Positions 1-6,860 are shown, counted from the first letter of the stretch. The stretch is DNA of 8,018 nt from JAGVMG01 sp964461105 (GCA_964461105.1 CAYWSY010000086.1:1-8018); one strand, 5' to 3'. Made by a program: numbers and translations. The notes: generated by a model not told the origin, from the sequence alone.

Positions 1-55
1 AAAAATGGAAGCGCTGAGTTTGAAATTTGTCTAACTTTCAAGTGGACGCAGTATA
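1..55. mobile_element. End of an IS3/IS150-like insertion sequence (left border)
   Basis: Positions 3-55 are the reverse complement of 8018-7966 with one mismatch (G48 against G7973), so 52 of 53 positions pair. Read inward from the IS side, the last bases are GTGGACGCAGTATA. Read as an IS start (reverse complement) this gives TATACTG, then GTCCAC, then AAAGTTAGACA, which resembles the IS150-group terminal pattern TGTACTG...CCC...AAGTTGGACA. The similarity is from memory of the family, not from a search. The IS body would lie to the left, outside the window. A 6-bp internal palindrome (TTGAAA...TTTCAA, about 20-41) sits inside the repeat. No transposase is visible here. Confidence 0.6.
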
Positions 56-143
56 GGTCGATTCTTTGGATTATTTCGGTATTGCTCCTCCATGATTGTA
101 CTGGCATTAATTCTTCAAGATCCTTATAAAGCCCAACTACAAA

Positions 144-239
144 TATACCCCTTCCGGTTCAAAGCCCCGAGGTTAACCGCAGGAGCTTTATTTACAGACT
201 ACTAATCCTGTTGAAGGTCTTTGAACCGGATACAGTATA
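144..239. repeat. Short inverted-repeat element (MITE-like), 96 bp
   Basis: The two 21-bp ends, 144-164 and 219-239, are inverted copies matching at 17 of 21 positions. They share TATAC at the tips and a perfect 12-bp core, TCCGGTTCAAAG. The left arm recurs perfectly over 22 bp (143-164 against 7568-7589, opposite orientation) in the hairpin element near the other end of the window. The right arm, ending CAGTATA, also resembles the bordering IS end (16 of 21 positions against 35-55). It contains no ORF. A miniature transposon or IS remnant is the best reading, and no convincing target duplication is seen. It lies directly upstream of the leaderless OppA paralogue. Confidence 0.45.
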
Positions 240-247
240 AACCCCTT

Positions 248-252
248 GAGAG
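248..252 (+). promoter_or_regulatory. Ribosome binding site for the GTG-start OppA paralogue
   Basis: GAGAG lies 6 bases before the GTG at 259. An in-frame TAA at 256-258 directly abuts the GTG, so the frame cannot extend further upstream and this start is effectively forced. Confidence 0.45.
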
Positions 253-258
253 CATTAA

Positions 259-1821
259 GTGGCCTTATCTATCAAGACGCGCAAGCTTAAGAAAACCGGG
301 CAAACACTTCGAATTAATTTCAAAGAAGATCCTTCTTGCCTTGATCCTCGCAGAGGAAGAAACATGTCATCCGACTCGCAAGTTCAAGCGATGCTTTTCG
401 AAGGGCTTATGCGCCTTGAGCCCGATGGATCCTTAACCTGCGCTCAGGCTGAATGCTATACACAATCTGCTGATCTCAAAACATACACCTTTCATTTGAA
501 AGAAACTTTTTGGTCAAATGGAACTCCTGTGACTGCTTATGATTTTGAAAAAACGTGGAAGACTCATTTAGATCCTTCATTCCCCTCTCCTGATACACAC
601 GCCCTATTTTGTATTAAACATGCAAAAGCCGCCAAAATGGGAACAGCTTCTTCCGATGACATCGGAATCAAAGCCCCTGATCACAAAACACTGATCGTTG
701 AACTCGAACGCCCTACCCCCTATTTTTTGCATATCGCGGCATCAAGCATTTTGTTTCCCATTAATCACACTCAAGACCAAATCTCTCCCGACTGGTACTT
801 AGAAGCCTCCCCCCAATTTATCTGTAATGGCCCATTCGTTCTTACCTCATGGAAACACCACCATGAAATGCTCCTCGTTAAAAATTCCTATTATCGATTA
901 GCCGACCAGATCAAGCTCGATTCCATTTTGATTCAAATGATCACCAGTGGCATTGCCCGTCTTCATATGCATGCATCGGGGTTTTTCGATATTGTCGGCC
1001 TTCCATTATCTCACCTGCCCCATGATTTATATCGTGAGATGCTTAAACGCAATTTACTCCACGTCATCCCGACACCGGGCACAATGGCTTGTATGTTTAA
1101 CACCTCTCAATTCCCCTTTCAAAATGTAAACATCCGCAAAGCCTTTTCATATGCAATCAATCGGCAACATATTGTTAACGCAATTACACTTACAAAAGAA
1201 AAGCCCGCCTTAGGCATGATTCCTCCTCAATTTAAAACAAACAATAAACAGGAACATTTTCGAGATTACGACATTAAAAATGCCCAACTCTGCTTTCAAA
1301 GAGGACTTAGCGAGCTTGGAGTATCCTTGCAGGATTTGCGTGGAAAACTAACTTTCTCTTTCTGGAAGCATGACCACTGCTGCCCCCAGCTTCCTCAATT
1401 TCTTCGCGATCAGTGGGAAAAAGAACTTGGAGTGTCAGTCGAATTAGAAGCTCTTGATTTTAAAACTCTCCATGAAAAAGCAAAAAATGGAAACTTTTCA
1501 ATGGGCTATTTTGTCCCCATTTCTATGTATAATGACCCAATTGAAATCTTAGATCGATTTAAATATAGTCATAACCCACGCAACTACCCCAGATGGGAGC
1601 ATCCGACCTTTATCGAACTCTTAGACTTAACTGCAGAGGCCCGTACGCAAGAAGAGCATCTCACACTTCTAAACCGTGCCGATGCGCTCTTAATGCAAGA
1701 AATGCCCTTTGCTCCTGTGTTTCACTGGAACTACGCTCTTCTCGTTCAGCCTCATGTACACGGCTTCTCTGTATCCCCACTAGGCTTTCTTTATTTTGAT
1801 CGCATGATGATTATTCAGTAG
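259..1821 (+). CDS. OppA-type peptide-binding protein paralogue lacking a signal peptide
   Basis: A 520-residue protein of the bacterial extracellular solute-binding family 5 (SBP_bac_5), the peptide-capturing component of Opp/Dpp ABC importers. It aligns along its whole length with the next gene and is more than half identical by eye. Shared blocks include LDPRRGRNM, QAMLFEGLMR, FWSNGTPVTA and the family signature region RKAFSYAINR (about residue 293), plus a C-terminal FAPVFHWNYALLVQPHV block. The oddity is the N-terminus. Translation starts at GTG with MALSIKTRKLKKTGQ, which is charged and has no hydrophobic core or lipobox, whereas the neighbour has both. An in-frame stop directly precedes the start, so no export signal can be recovered in this frame. 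It may be cytoplasmic or a recently decapitated duplicate. The body is intact, with no frameshift or internal stop. No permease or ATPase gene is present in the window. Confidence 0.88.
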   Translation: MALSIKTRKLKKTGQTLRINFKEDPSCLDPRRGRNMSSDSQVQAMLFEGLMRLEPDGSLTCAQAECYTQSADLKTYTFHLKETFWSNGTPVTAYDFEKTWKTHLDPSFPSPDTHALFCIKHAKAAKMGTASSDDIGIKAPDHKTLIVELERPTPYFLHIAASSILFPINHTQDQISPDWYLEASPQFICNGPFVLTSWKHHHEMLLVKNSYYRLADQIKLDSILIQMITSGIARLHMHASGFFDIVGLPLSHLPHDLYREMLKRNLLHVIPTPGTMACMFNTSQFPFQNVNIRKAFSYAINRQHIVNAITLTKEKPALGMIPPQFKTNNKQEHFRDYDIKNAQLCFQRGLSELGVSLQDLRGKLTFSFWKHDHCCPQLPQFLRDQWEKELGVSVELEALDFKTLHEKAKNGNFSMGYFVPISMYNDPIEILDRFKYSHNPRNYPRWEHPTFIELLDLTAEARTQEEHLTLLNRADALLMQEMPFAPVFHWNYALLVQPHVHGFSVSPLGFLYFDRMMIIQ

Positions 1822-1880
1822 CAAAATATTGTAAAAATAAGCGATCCTTTACTCCAACACAGTTTATTGGAATCAGTTTT

Positions 1881-3509
1881 ATGAGAAAAACATTAGCAGC
1901 TGGAGTTTTAGGAGTTTTTATGGTTATTTCTGCATGTACATCAAGTGAACAACAAACAAAAACACGATGTTTGCGTCTTAACATTAAAGAAGAACCAACA
2001 TCTCTAGACCCTCGTCGAGGACGAAATATGACGGGCCCATCTCATCTTCAAGCCATGCTTTTCGAAGGGTTGATGCGCATTGAACCTGATGGAAAGTTAG
2101 CGTGCGCCCAAGCGCGTTCATACGAAATCTCGGAAGATGGTAAAACCTACACATTCCATCTAGGCAACACATTTTGGTCTGATGGGACTCCTGTGACTGC
2201 GTTTGATTTTGAGAAAACTTGGAAAAACATCTTAGATCCCCTATTCCCTGCGCTTGATTCCCATTTGCTCTACAATATTCGCAATGCAGAAGCTGCAAAA
2301 AAAGGGGAACTTCCCCTAGAACAAGTAGGCATCAAAGCAAAAGACGCAAAGACATTACAAATAGAATTGGGACAACCCACTCCTCATTTCATCTACATTA
2401 CTGCAAGCAGCTCCCTATTCCCCATCAACCAATCACAGGAAAAGCAATCTGCAAACTGGCATGTCAATGCAAATCAACACTTCACATCCAATGGTCCATT
2501 TAAGTTAACAAAATGGAAACACCACAACCTACTTATTTTTGAAAAAAATCATAAATACCGTTTAGCAGATCAAGTCAATCTCGATAGCATCCACGTCAGC
2601 ATGATCAATAATGAACCTGCGACCCTACACATGTTTGAATCTGGCAAATTAGATATCATCGGCCTTCCGATCTCTCCTTTACCAATCGATTCTTACCCTA
2701 GACTCATCGAAAATAAACAATTAAAAGTATTCGAGTCTCCAGGGACAATGGTCTGCATGTTCAATACAAAACAATTTCCATTCTATAACACCAACATGCG
2801 CAAAGCCTTTTCATATGCAATCAATCGACAACTTCTCATTGATAATGTCACTCAACTCGAAGAAAAACCTGCCTATGGACTCATTCCTCCTGTCATTAGA
2901 CAAGGAAAGCACAATGCTTATTTTGAAGATGGAAATGCAGAGCTTGCACGCACCTATTTTCAACAAGGCCTTAATGAACTTGGGATTACTGCAGATGCGT
3001 TAAAAGACAAAGTCTCTTTCTGTTATTGGACCCATGACCACGCGTGCCCCACCTTGCCCCAAGCTATGCAACAGCAATGGATGGAAGTCTTGGGAGTCGA
3101 TGTTGAGCTGGAAGGTCTCGAATACAAAACACTTCACGAAAGAGGGAGAAACGAACATTTTTCCATGGGATATTTTGTCTTTCTTTCCATGTATTATGAC
3201 CCAATTGAACTCCTTGATCGTTTTAAACATCCAACAAATCCTCGCAATTACGGCAGGTGGGAAAATGGCACGTTTATTGACCTGATGAACCAGGCGGCCA
3301 CCTCTTCCTCATACGAAGAGCATTCCATTTTACTTGAACAAGCCGAACAGATCATGATGGAAGATATGCCTTTTGCTCCTGTTTTTCACTGGAATTATGC
3401 TCTGCTTGTCCAACCCCATGTCCAAGGGTTTAGCGTTACTCCTCAAGGATACCTTAATGTGGATCGTGTATCGATCAACAAAACTCAAGTTCATGAAAAA
3501 AAGAGTTAA
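1881..3509 (+). CDS. oppA: OppA-type oligopeptide ABC transporter substrate-binding lipoprotein
   Basis: A 542-residue SBP_bac_5 protein. The N-terminus MRKTLAAGVLGVFMVISAC is a lipoprotein signal: positive start, hydrophobic core and lipobox ISAC with Cys19 as the expected lipidated residue. It should therefore be membrane-anchored and face the periplasm, delivering peptides to an Opp permease encoded elsewhere. Family landmarks are LDPRRGRNM near the mature N-terminus, FWSDGTPVTAFDFEKTW, the RKAFSYAINR signature and a conserved C-terminal HWNYALLVQPHV block. It begins 59 bp after the stop of its signal-less paralogue, so the pair looks like a tandem duplication and may be co-transcribed. 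The ATG at 1881 is chosen because it gives the complete signal peptide. The Shine-Dalgarno is weak (TTGGAA, 1867-1872). Chlamydiae often carry several such paralogues. Assignment to peptides rather than another solute is by family only. Confidence 0.92.
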   Translation: MRKTLAAGVLGVFMVISACTSSEQQTKTRCLRLNIKEEPTSLDPRRGRNMTGPSHLQAMLFEGLMRIEPDGKLACAQARSYEISEDGKTYTFHLGNTFWSDGTPVTAFDFEKTWKNILDPLFPALDSHLLYNIRNAEAAKKGELPLEQVGIKAKDAKTLQIELGQPTPHFIYITASSSLFPINQSQEKQSANWHVNANQHFTSNGPFKLTKWKHHNLLIFEKNHKYRLADQVNLDSIHVSMINNEPATLHMFESGKLDIIGLPISPLPIDSYPRLIENKQLKVFESPGTMVCMFNTKQFPFYNTNMRKAFSYAINRQLLIDNVTQLEEKPAYGLIPPVIRQGKHNAYFEDGNAELARTYFQQGLNELGITADALKDKVSFCYWTHDHACPTLPQAMQQQWMEVLGVDVELEGLEYKTLHERGRNEHFSMGYFVFLSMYYDPIELLDRFKHPTNPRNYGRWENGTFIDLMNQAATSSSYEEHSILLEQAEQIMMEDMPFAPVFHWNYALLVQPHVQGFSVTPQGYLNVDRVSINKTQVHEKKS

Positions 3510-3534
3510 AAAAAACAACCTTCCCGTGTAAAAT
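3506..3534 (+). promoter_or_regulatory. Candidate sigma-70-type promoter of the cold-shock gene
   Basis: TTAAAA (3506-3511) and TAAAAT (3529-3534) are separated by exactly 17 bases, fitting -35 and -10 hexamers at 4/6 and 5/6. The start would fall near 3541, leaving a leader of about 30 bases. The -35 overlaps the stop codon of the preceding gene. This is inferred by eye only. Confidence 0.35.
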
Positions 3535-3545
3535 CCACATGAAGG
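3519..3545. repeat. Imperfect hairpin in the oppA-cspA gap
   Basis: CCTTC (3519-3523) pairs with GAAGG (3541-3545). Inside it, GTG (3526-3528) pairs with CAC (3536-3538), leaving a 7-base loop. On the minus strand it is followed by a T-rich run (complement of 3510-3516), so it would look like a terminator in that direction, but no minus-strand gene is nearby. It may instead be structure around the cspA start of transcription. Confidence 0.35.
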
Positions 3546-3570
3546 AAACCAAATCAACGGAGATATCAAG

Positions 3571-3777
3571 GTGTCAAAAGCTACTGGAACCATTAAATTT
3601 TTTAACTTTCAAAAAGGATTCGGATTCATCGCTCCTGATGCAGGTGGCAAAGATCTTTTTGTGCACGCAAACAACGTCAATGGTGATGTCCGCTCTTTAG
3701 CTGAAGGGCAAAAAGTTTCATACGTCGAGCAACAAGGACGCAAAGGTCCTGAAGCCGTCGATGTAGAAGTTGTTTAA
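3571..3777 (+). CDS. cspA: CspA-family cold-shock protein
   Basis: A 68-residue single cold-shock domain, the standard length for CspA/CspC-type proteins. It contains the RNA-binding motifs KGFGFI (RNP1, about residues 15-20) and DLFVHA (RNP2, about 28-33), the typical TGTIKFFN opening strand, and a C-terminal KGPEAVDVEVV. Such proteins bind single-stranded RNA and DNA in the cytoplasm, melt structure and aid translation or antitermination. The start is GTG, supported by GGAG at 3559-3562, 8 bases upstream. The upstream gap has a hairpin and a possible promoter, and a strong terminator follows the stop, so this is probably its own transcription unit. The choice of cspA over cspC/cspE-style names is arbitrary, since cold induction cannot be read from sequence. 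Confidence 0.95.
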   Translation: MSKATGTIKFFNFQKGFGFIAPDAGGKDLFVHANNVNGDVRSLAEGQKVSYVEQQGRKGPEAVDVEVV

Positions 3778-3785
3778 AAAAATAT

Positions 3786-3829
3786 AACTCGACTTTCCAT
3801 TGTTCGCATTGAGAGGTCGAGTTGTTTTT
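3786..3829 (+). terminator. Rho-independent terminator after the cold-shock gene
   Basis: AACTCGAC (3786-3793) pairs perfectly with GTCGAGTT (3816-3823), with a few extra weak pairs inside. A G and then five T residues (3825-3829) follow. The stem starts 8 bases after the stop codon. Confidence 0.85.
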
Positions 3830-3853
3830 AAGATCATTTAACCTCCCCTCTTA

Positions 3854-4666
3854 ATGCAGAAAAAGAAATTTTTGTTTTTTGCGATTTCTCTTGTTTGCTG
3901 CTCCCTTCTGATTGTTAAGCCTTTACGCACTTTTCTTGATTGTTACTCCATTTACACAACTTACCCTAATTTTCAAAATAACCCATATCTCACGAACCAG
4001 CAACGCTCACTCATGGTCGAGCATCTCCTCCCTCTTGACCACCCTTTAAAAACCCAACTTGACAGATTGTTTACCCGTTCACGTGTCACCCACAATGAAG
4101 AAGCCTTAAAGAATGCTGGGTTTTCGATCATCGCTTCAATGCCGGGCAGCTTTGTCATCGTAGCTAGACATCAAGAGCTCCCTGGATACGTCTTAAAACT
4201 CTATCTTGACTCTGAGACACGCACCAAAGAGGGAATACCCAATTGCGTATGGCTTGCAAAACGATGCATCGGAGCCAAAATCATTCGTGAGGTGATTAAT
4301 AAAAAAAAACTTAAACACTTCACAGTTCCTGATAAATGGCTCTATATTCTTCCACCAACCCCTTTAGCTACAGGTCCTATCCCTCAGCCCGTTTTAGTTA
4401 TTGAAACAGATATGAAACTTGTTGATGAGCTAGAAAGTAAACATGCCTGGCAAACAGTCATCACTCCAGAACATCTCAATGAACTCCATACGATTATCAA
4501 ACATGGCTATGGCTCAATTCGAGTCGCTGAAAATATCCCCTACACTAAACAAGGAACCTTTGCCTTTACCGATACAGAATACCCTAAAAGAAAATTGAAA
4601 ATGAAACGAGTCTCCCCCTACCTATCTGAAGAACTGCAGCCCTATTGGAAACAGATTTCTCAGTAG
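3854..4666 (+). CDS. Unrecognised membrane-anchored protein with a possible degenerate kinase fold
   Basis: A 270-residue protein I do not recognise as a named family. Residues 1-20 (MQKKKF then a hydrophobic run through LLIV) form an uncleaved anchor or signal peptide, so the rest should face the periplasm. Several pieces follow the order of a protein-kinase-like fold: a strand pair ending VLKLYLD (Lys115), a helix GAKIIREVINKKK (140-152), a hinge-like strand PVLVIETDM (179-187), then ENIPYTKQGTFAFTDTEYP (226-244). The last segment resembles the N...G...DxE catalytic/metal region of aminoglycoside-type kinases. The HxD catalytic motif is missing, so activity is doubtful. The start is the only one giving the N-terminal anchor. 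It has no Shine-Dalgarno: the leader reads ACCTCCCCTC, which looks like anti-SD instead. It lies between the cspA terminator and the MFS gene. The kinase reading is inference only. Confidence 0.72.
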   Translation: MQKKKFLFFAISLVCCSLLIVKPLRTFLDCYSIYTTYPNFQNNPYLTNQQRSLMVEHLLPLDHPLKTQLDRLFTRSRVTHNEEALKNAGFSIIASMPGSFVIVARHQELPGYVLKLYLDSETRTKEGIPNCVWLAKRCIGAKIIREVINKKKLKHFTVPDKWLYILPPTPLATGPIPQPVLVIETDMKLVDELESKHAWQTVITPEHLNELHTIIKHGYGSIRVAENIPYTKQGTFAFTDTEYPKRKLKMKRVSPYLSEELQPYWKQISQ

Positions 4667-4669
4667 CTC

Positions 4670-4698
4670 TTGTTTAATTCTTTTTAAACGCGCATAAT
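4670..4698 (+). promoter_or_regulatory. Candidate promoter for a leaderless MFS transcript
   Basis: TTGTTT (4670-4675) and CATAAT (4693-4698) are spaced by exactly 17 bases. The -10 matches 5/6 and the -35 only 3/6. A start 7-8 bases after the -10 falls at 4705-4706, on the ATG itself, and no Shine-Dalgarno is visible before that ATG. Confidence 0.4.
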
Positions 4699-4705
4699 AT
4701 CTAAC

Positions 4706-5920
4706 ATGTATACCAAGACTGAATTCAAATATCTTTTGCTGATCATCGTGATTTTTATTGCAGCCTGCATTGAAACAGACATCTACCTGCCCGCATTCCC
4801 CGATATGATGACCTGGTTTGGTGCAACAGAGGGCGCCATTCAAAACCTTCTCACATGGAACTTTATTGGGATTTGCGTATCGGGCCCTTTATATGGTCCT
4901 CTTTCCGATGCCTTTGGACGAAAAAAGCCTCTGCTCATTGCCCTTAGCATGTTTTTACTGGGAAGTCTTATAACCGTCTTTGCACAAACCTTGGATCACA
5001 TGCTCCTTGGAAGGATCTTGCAAGGAATCGGAAGCGGCGGATGCTTTACTTTAGGCACTACGATTATTTTTGATACCTTTCAAAAAGACCGAGCCATTGC
5101 TGCAACGACAAGCCTTAATACGTTCGTGCCATTGATCATGGCTGGTGCTCCCATGCTCGGCGGCTTTTTAAATCAAACATTTGGATTCCGCTCTAATTTC
5201 CTTACCATTGCCCTTTTTGTTTTATTGAGCTTAACGATCTGCATGTTCTTATTTCAAGAATCCCTTCCCAAGGAAAAAAGAAATCCACTGCGCACAAAAT
5301 CTCTCGTCGCTGATTTTGTAAAAGTGTTAGCAAGCATCCCCTTTTGGCAGCTGACTCTCGTAAACAGCGTTCTCTTTGGCGGATATATCGCCTTTCTCTC
5401 TAATTCCTCACTTCTTTTTGTTGTCGAATTTGGAATGAGCAAAACAATTTACCCCTTCATCCAAGCAGCTGTTTTAGGTGGTTGGGTTGCAGGCAGCCTC
5501 CTTCTTAAAAAAGGCCTTGCTCAATGGGGCACTGAAAAAGTTAAACGGATAGGAACTGCTCTGTGCATCATTGGAGCACTTGAATTGTGCCTTTCTGCTT
5601 GGATTGCCCCACGGGACCCCTATCTTCATACTCTCGGCATCGTCTTGTATGCTTATGGAGCTAATTGGATTATTGGGCTATACTTTCCGGAAGGAATGGA
5701 GCTCTTTCCCTCTCTTAAAGGCGTTGCAGCAAGCTTACTAACAAGTGCGCGACTAGGTCTTGGGGCTCTCATCGTTGGACTTACAGGATCTCTTTATAAT
5801 GCAACGATATATCCTCTTGCAGCTGTCATTTTTGGAAGCGTTATCATCATTGTCCCTACGTTATTCTTGTATGAGAAAAAGGTGACCCTTCTCAAGGCGT
5901 CGTCTTTAGATACTCCTTAA
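4706..5920 (+). CDS. MFS transporter, Bcr/CflA drug-resistance type
   Basis: A 404-residue inner-membrane protein with about 12 hydrophobic segments, the normal length for the drug:proton antiporter-1 branch of the major facilitator superfamily. TM1 ends with ETDIYLPAFPDM, typical of Bcr/CflA proteins. Motif A is GPLSDAFGRKKPLL (64-77), between TM2 and TM3. The TM4 region carries LGRILQGIGSGG (101-112) with Arg103. A motif C-like segment APMLGGFLNQ follows (148-157). Such proteins export drugs or small metabolites using the proton gradient. The actual substrate cannot be told, and amino-acid or dipeptide export is known in the family. The ATG at 4706 is the only start that preserves TM1. It has no ribosome binding site but sits just after a promoter-like pair, consistent with a leaderless message. 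Its last 29 bases overlap the end of the convergent phosphodiesterase gene. Confidence 0.88.
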   Translation: MYTKTEFKYLLLIIVIFIAACIETDIYLPAFPDMMTWFGATEGAIQNLLTWNFIGICVSGPLYGPLSDAFGRKKPLLIALSMFLLGSLITVFAQTLDHMLLGRILQGIGSGGCFTLGTTIIFDTFQKDRAIAATTSLNTFVPLIMAGAPMLGGFLNQTFGFRSNFLTIALFVLLSLTICMFLFQESLPKEKRNPLRTKSLVADFVKVLASIPFWQLTLVNSVLFGGYIAFLSNSSLLFVVEFGMSKTIYPFIQAAVLGGWVAGSLLLKKGLAQWGTEKVKRIGTALCIIGALELCLSAWIAPRDPYLHTLGIVLYAYGANWIIGLYFPEGMELFPSLKGVAASLLTSARLGLGALIVGLTGSLYNATIYPLAAVIFGSVIIIVPTLFLYEKKVTLLKASSLDTP

Positions 5921-6797
5921 GTTGAGCTGGGTGATCGGTAATGATCCCATCGACACCCATCTCAAGAAGCTCCTTCCATCGCCTTTGATCATTCACTGTC
6001 CACGTAACGACACGGACCCCCGCATGTTGATAGCGTTTGACATCTTCAGCGGTTTTTAGAAGGACATGCTCAGGAGAAAGCACATCCACTCCAAGTGTTG
6101 ATGCAATCTTGAGCAAGAATTGCATCCCCCCTGCTGAATGTTGTTTAGCAGCTTCCTTCAAACTCTCTTCATTAAAGATCAGTCCAAGAGTTGCCTTTGG
6201 TGCTACGTTGCGAATTGCCCCTAACGACTCAGGATCAAAAGAGGAATAGTAAACACGCGATGAAAATCCGTACCGTTCTACCAATTTCACAACTGCTGTT
6301 GCCAATACATCAGGAGGAGCACTCCATTCTGAGTGCCTAGGATCTCGTTTTAGCTCCAAATTTAAACGGACAACCTTGGCATGTGGGTATGCCGACTTCT
6401 CAATCATCTGAAATAACTCTTCTAAAGTTGGAATCTGTGTCCCAATGATTTTTTTCTGTTCGGGAAACGCACGATTCCCTCGACATCCACAATCCACCTG
6501 CTTAATTTGGGAAAGATTCAAATGACGCACTAATAGGTCCGATTCGAGAAGCTTCCCGCTAAGATCAGCACAAAGTTCAGTGTTTAAAAAGTAATCGTGG
6601 TAAATGATCACCACTCCATCGCGCGTCATCTGCAAATCTAATTCAAGGACATCGATGTTTGATTCCACAGCAGCTGCAAAAGAGGCAAGGGAATTCTCTG
6701 GAAACACTGACCTTGATCCCCGATGCCCTTGCACTTCAACAGCATCACTTATCTGAGCGGACCCTAAAATGATTGCACATAGATATTTCCAAACCAT
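5892..6797 (-). CDS. glpQ: Secreted glycerophosphodiester phosphodiesterase
   Basis: A 301-residue GDPD-family enzyme that hydrolyses glycerophosphodiesters (deacylated phospholipids) to glycerol-3-phosphate and an alcohol. Family landmarks are present in order: HRG (25-27), PEN (33-35), the metal-binding ELD pair (Glu52, Asp54), the catalytic HD (67-68), LNLELK with Glu148, SSFDP (185-189), TWTVND (265-270) and the closing GVDGIITDHP (281-290). Residues 1-19 (MVWKYLCAIILGSAQISDA) look like a secretory signal, placing it in the periplasm or outside the cell. The ATG at 6797 is preferred over a TTG at 6830 because GAGG lies 5 bases before it and the signal peptide then starts correctly. The TTG also lies inside the terminator hairpin of the upstream gene. 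The 3' end overlaps the convergent MFS gene by 29 bp. It could equally be called ugpQ; the signal peptide favours glpQ. Confidence 0.9.
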   Translation of the reverse strand: MVWKYLCAIILGSAQISDAVEVQGHRGSRSVFPENSLASFAAAVESNIDVLELDLQMTRDGVVIIYHDYFLNTELCADLSGKLLESDLLVRHLNLSQIKQVDCGCRGNRAFPEQKKIIGTQIPTLEELFQMIEKSAYPHAKVVRLNLELKRDPRHSEWSAPPDVLATAVVKLVERYGFSSRVYYSSFDPESLGAIRNVAPKATLGLIFNEESLKEAAKQHSAGGMQFLLKIASTLGVDVLSPEHVLLKTAEDVKRYQHAGVRVVTWTVNDQRRWKELLEMGVDGIITDHPAQLKEYLKTTP

Positions 6798-6806
6798 TTC
6801 AACCTC

Positions 6807-6848
6807 AAAAAAAAAGTCCCATCCCTGCAATGACGCATAGATGGGAAC
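6807..6848 (-). terminator. Rho-independent terminator of the SWIB gene, abutting the glpQ ribosome binding site
   Basis: On the minus strand, TCCCATC (6846-6840) pairs with GATGGGA (6823-6817). After a 2x2 internal loop, TGC (6837-6835) pairs with GCA (6828-6826) around a 6-base loop. One base after the outer stem come nine T residues (6815-6807). The T run is followed directly by the GAGG used by the downstream phosphodiesterase, so that gene needs readthrough or a promoter of its own within or near this hairpin. Confidence 0.8.
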
Positions 6849-6860
6849 TGGACGCAGTAT
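6846..6860 (+). repeat. IS-end-like 15-mer relic
   Basis: This matches 40-54 of the left IS end at 14 of 15 positions (AA[C/G]TGGACGCAGTAT). The bases before it do not match the IS end. It lies in the 3' untranslated region of the SWIB gene, overlapping the edge of the terminator stem. It is either an old IS remnant or a shared short sequence. Confidence 0.35.

Noticed and set aside
151..168. GGTTCAAAG block looking like a tRNA T-loop
   Set aside because: The bases on either side do not form a T stem, no other tRNA arms are present, and the block is explained by the inverted-repeat element.
211..241. TTGAAG...TATAAA as a promoter for the first oppA gene
   Set aside because: The spacer is 19 bases, the -35 is only 4/6, and the -10 lies in the arm of the repeat element. 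It is possible but not supportable as a feature.
6798..6830. TTG start adding 11 residues to the phosphodiesterase
   Set aside because: It would put a charged stretch before the signal peptide and lies in the terminator hairpin. The ATG at 6797 has a good ribosome binding site.
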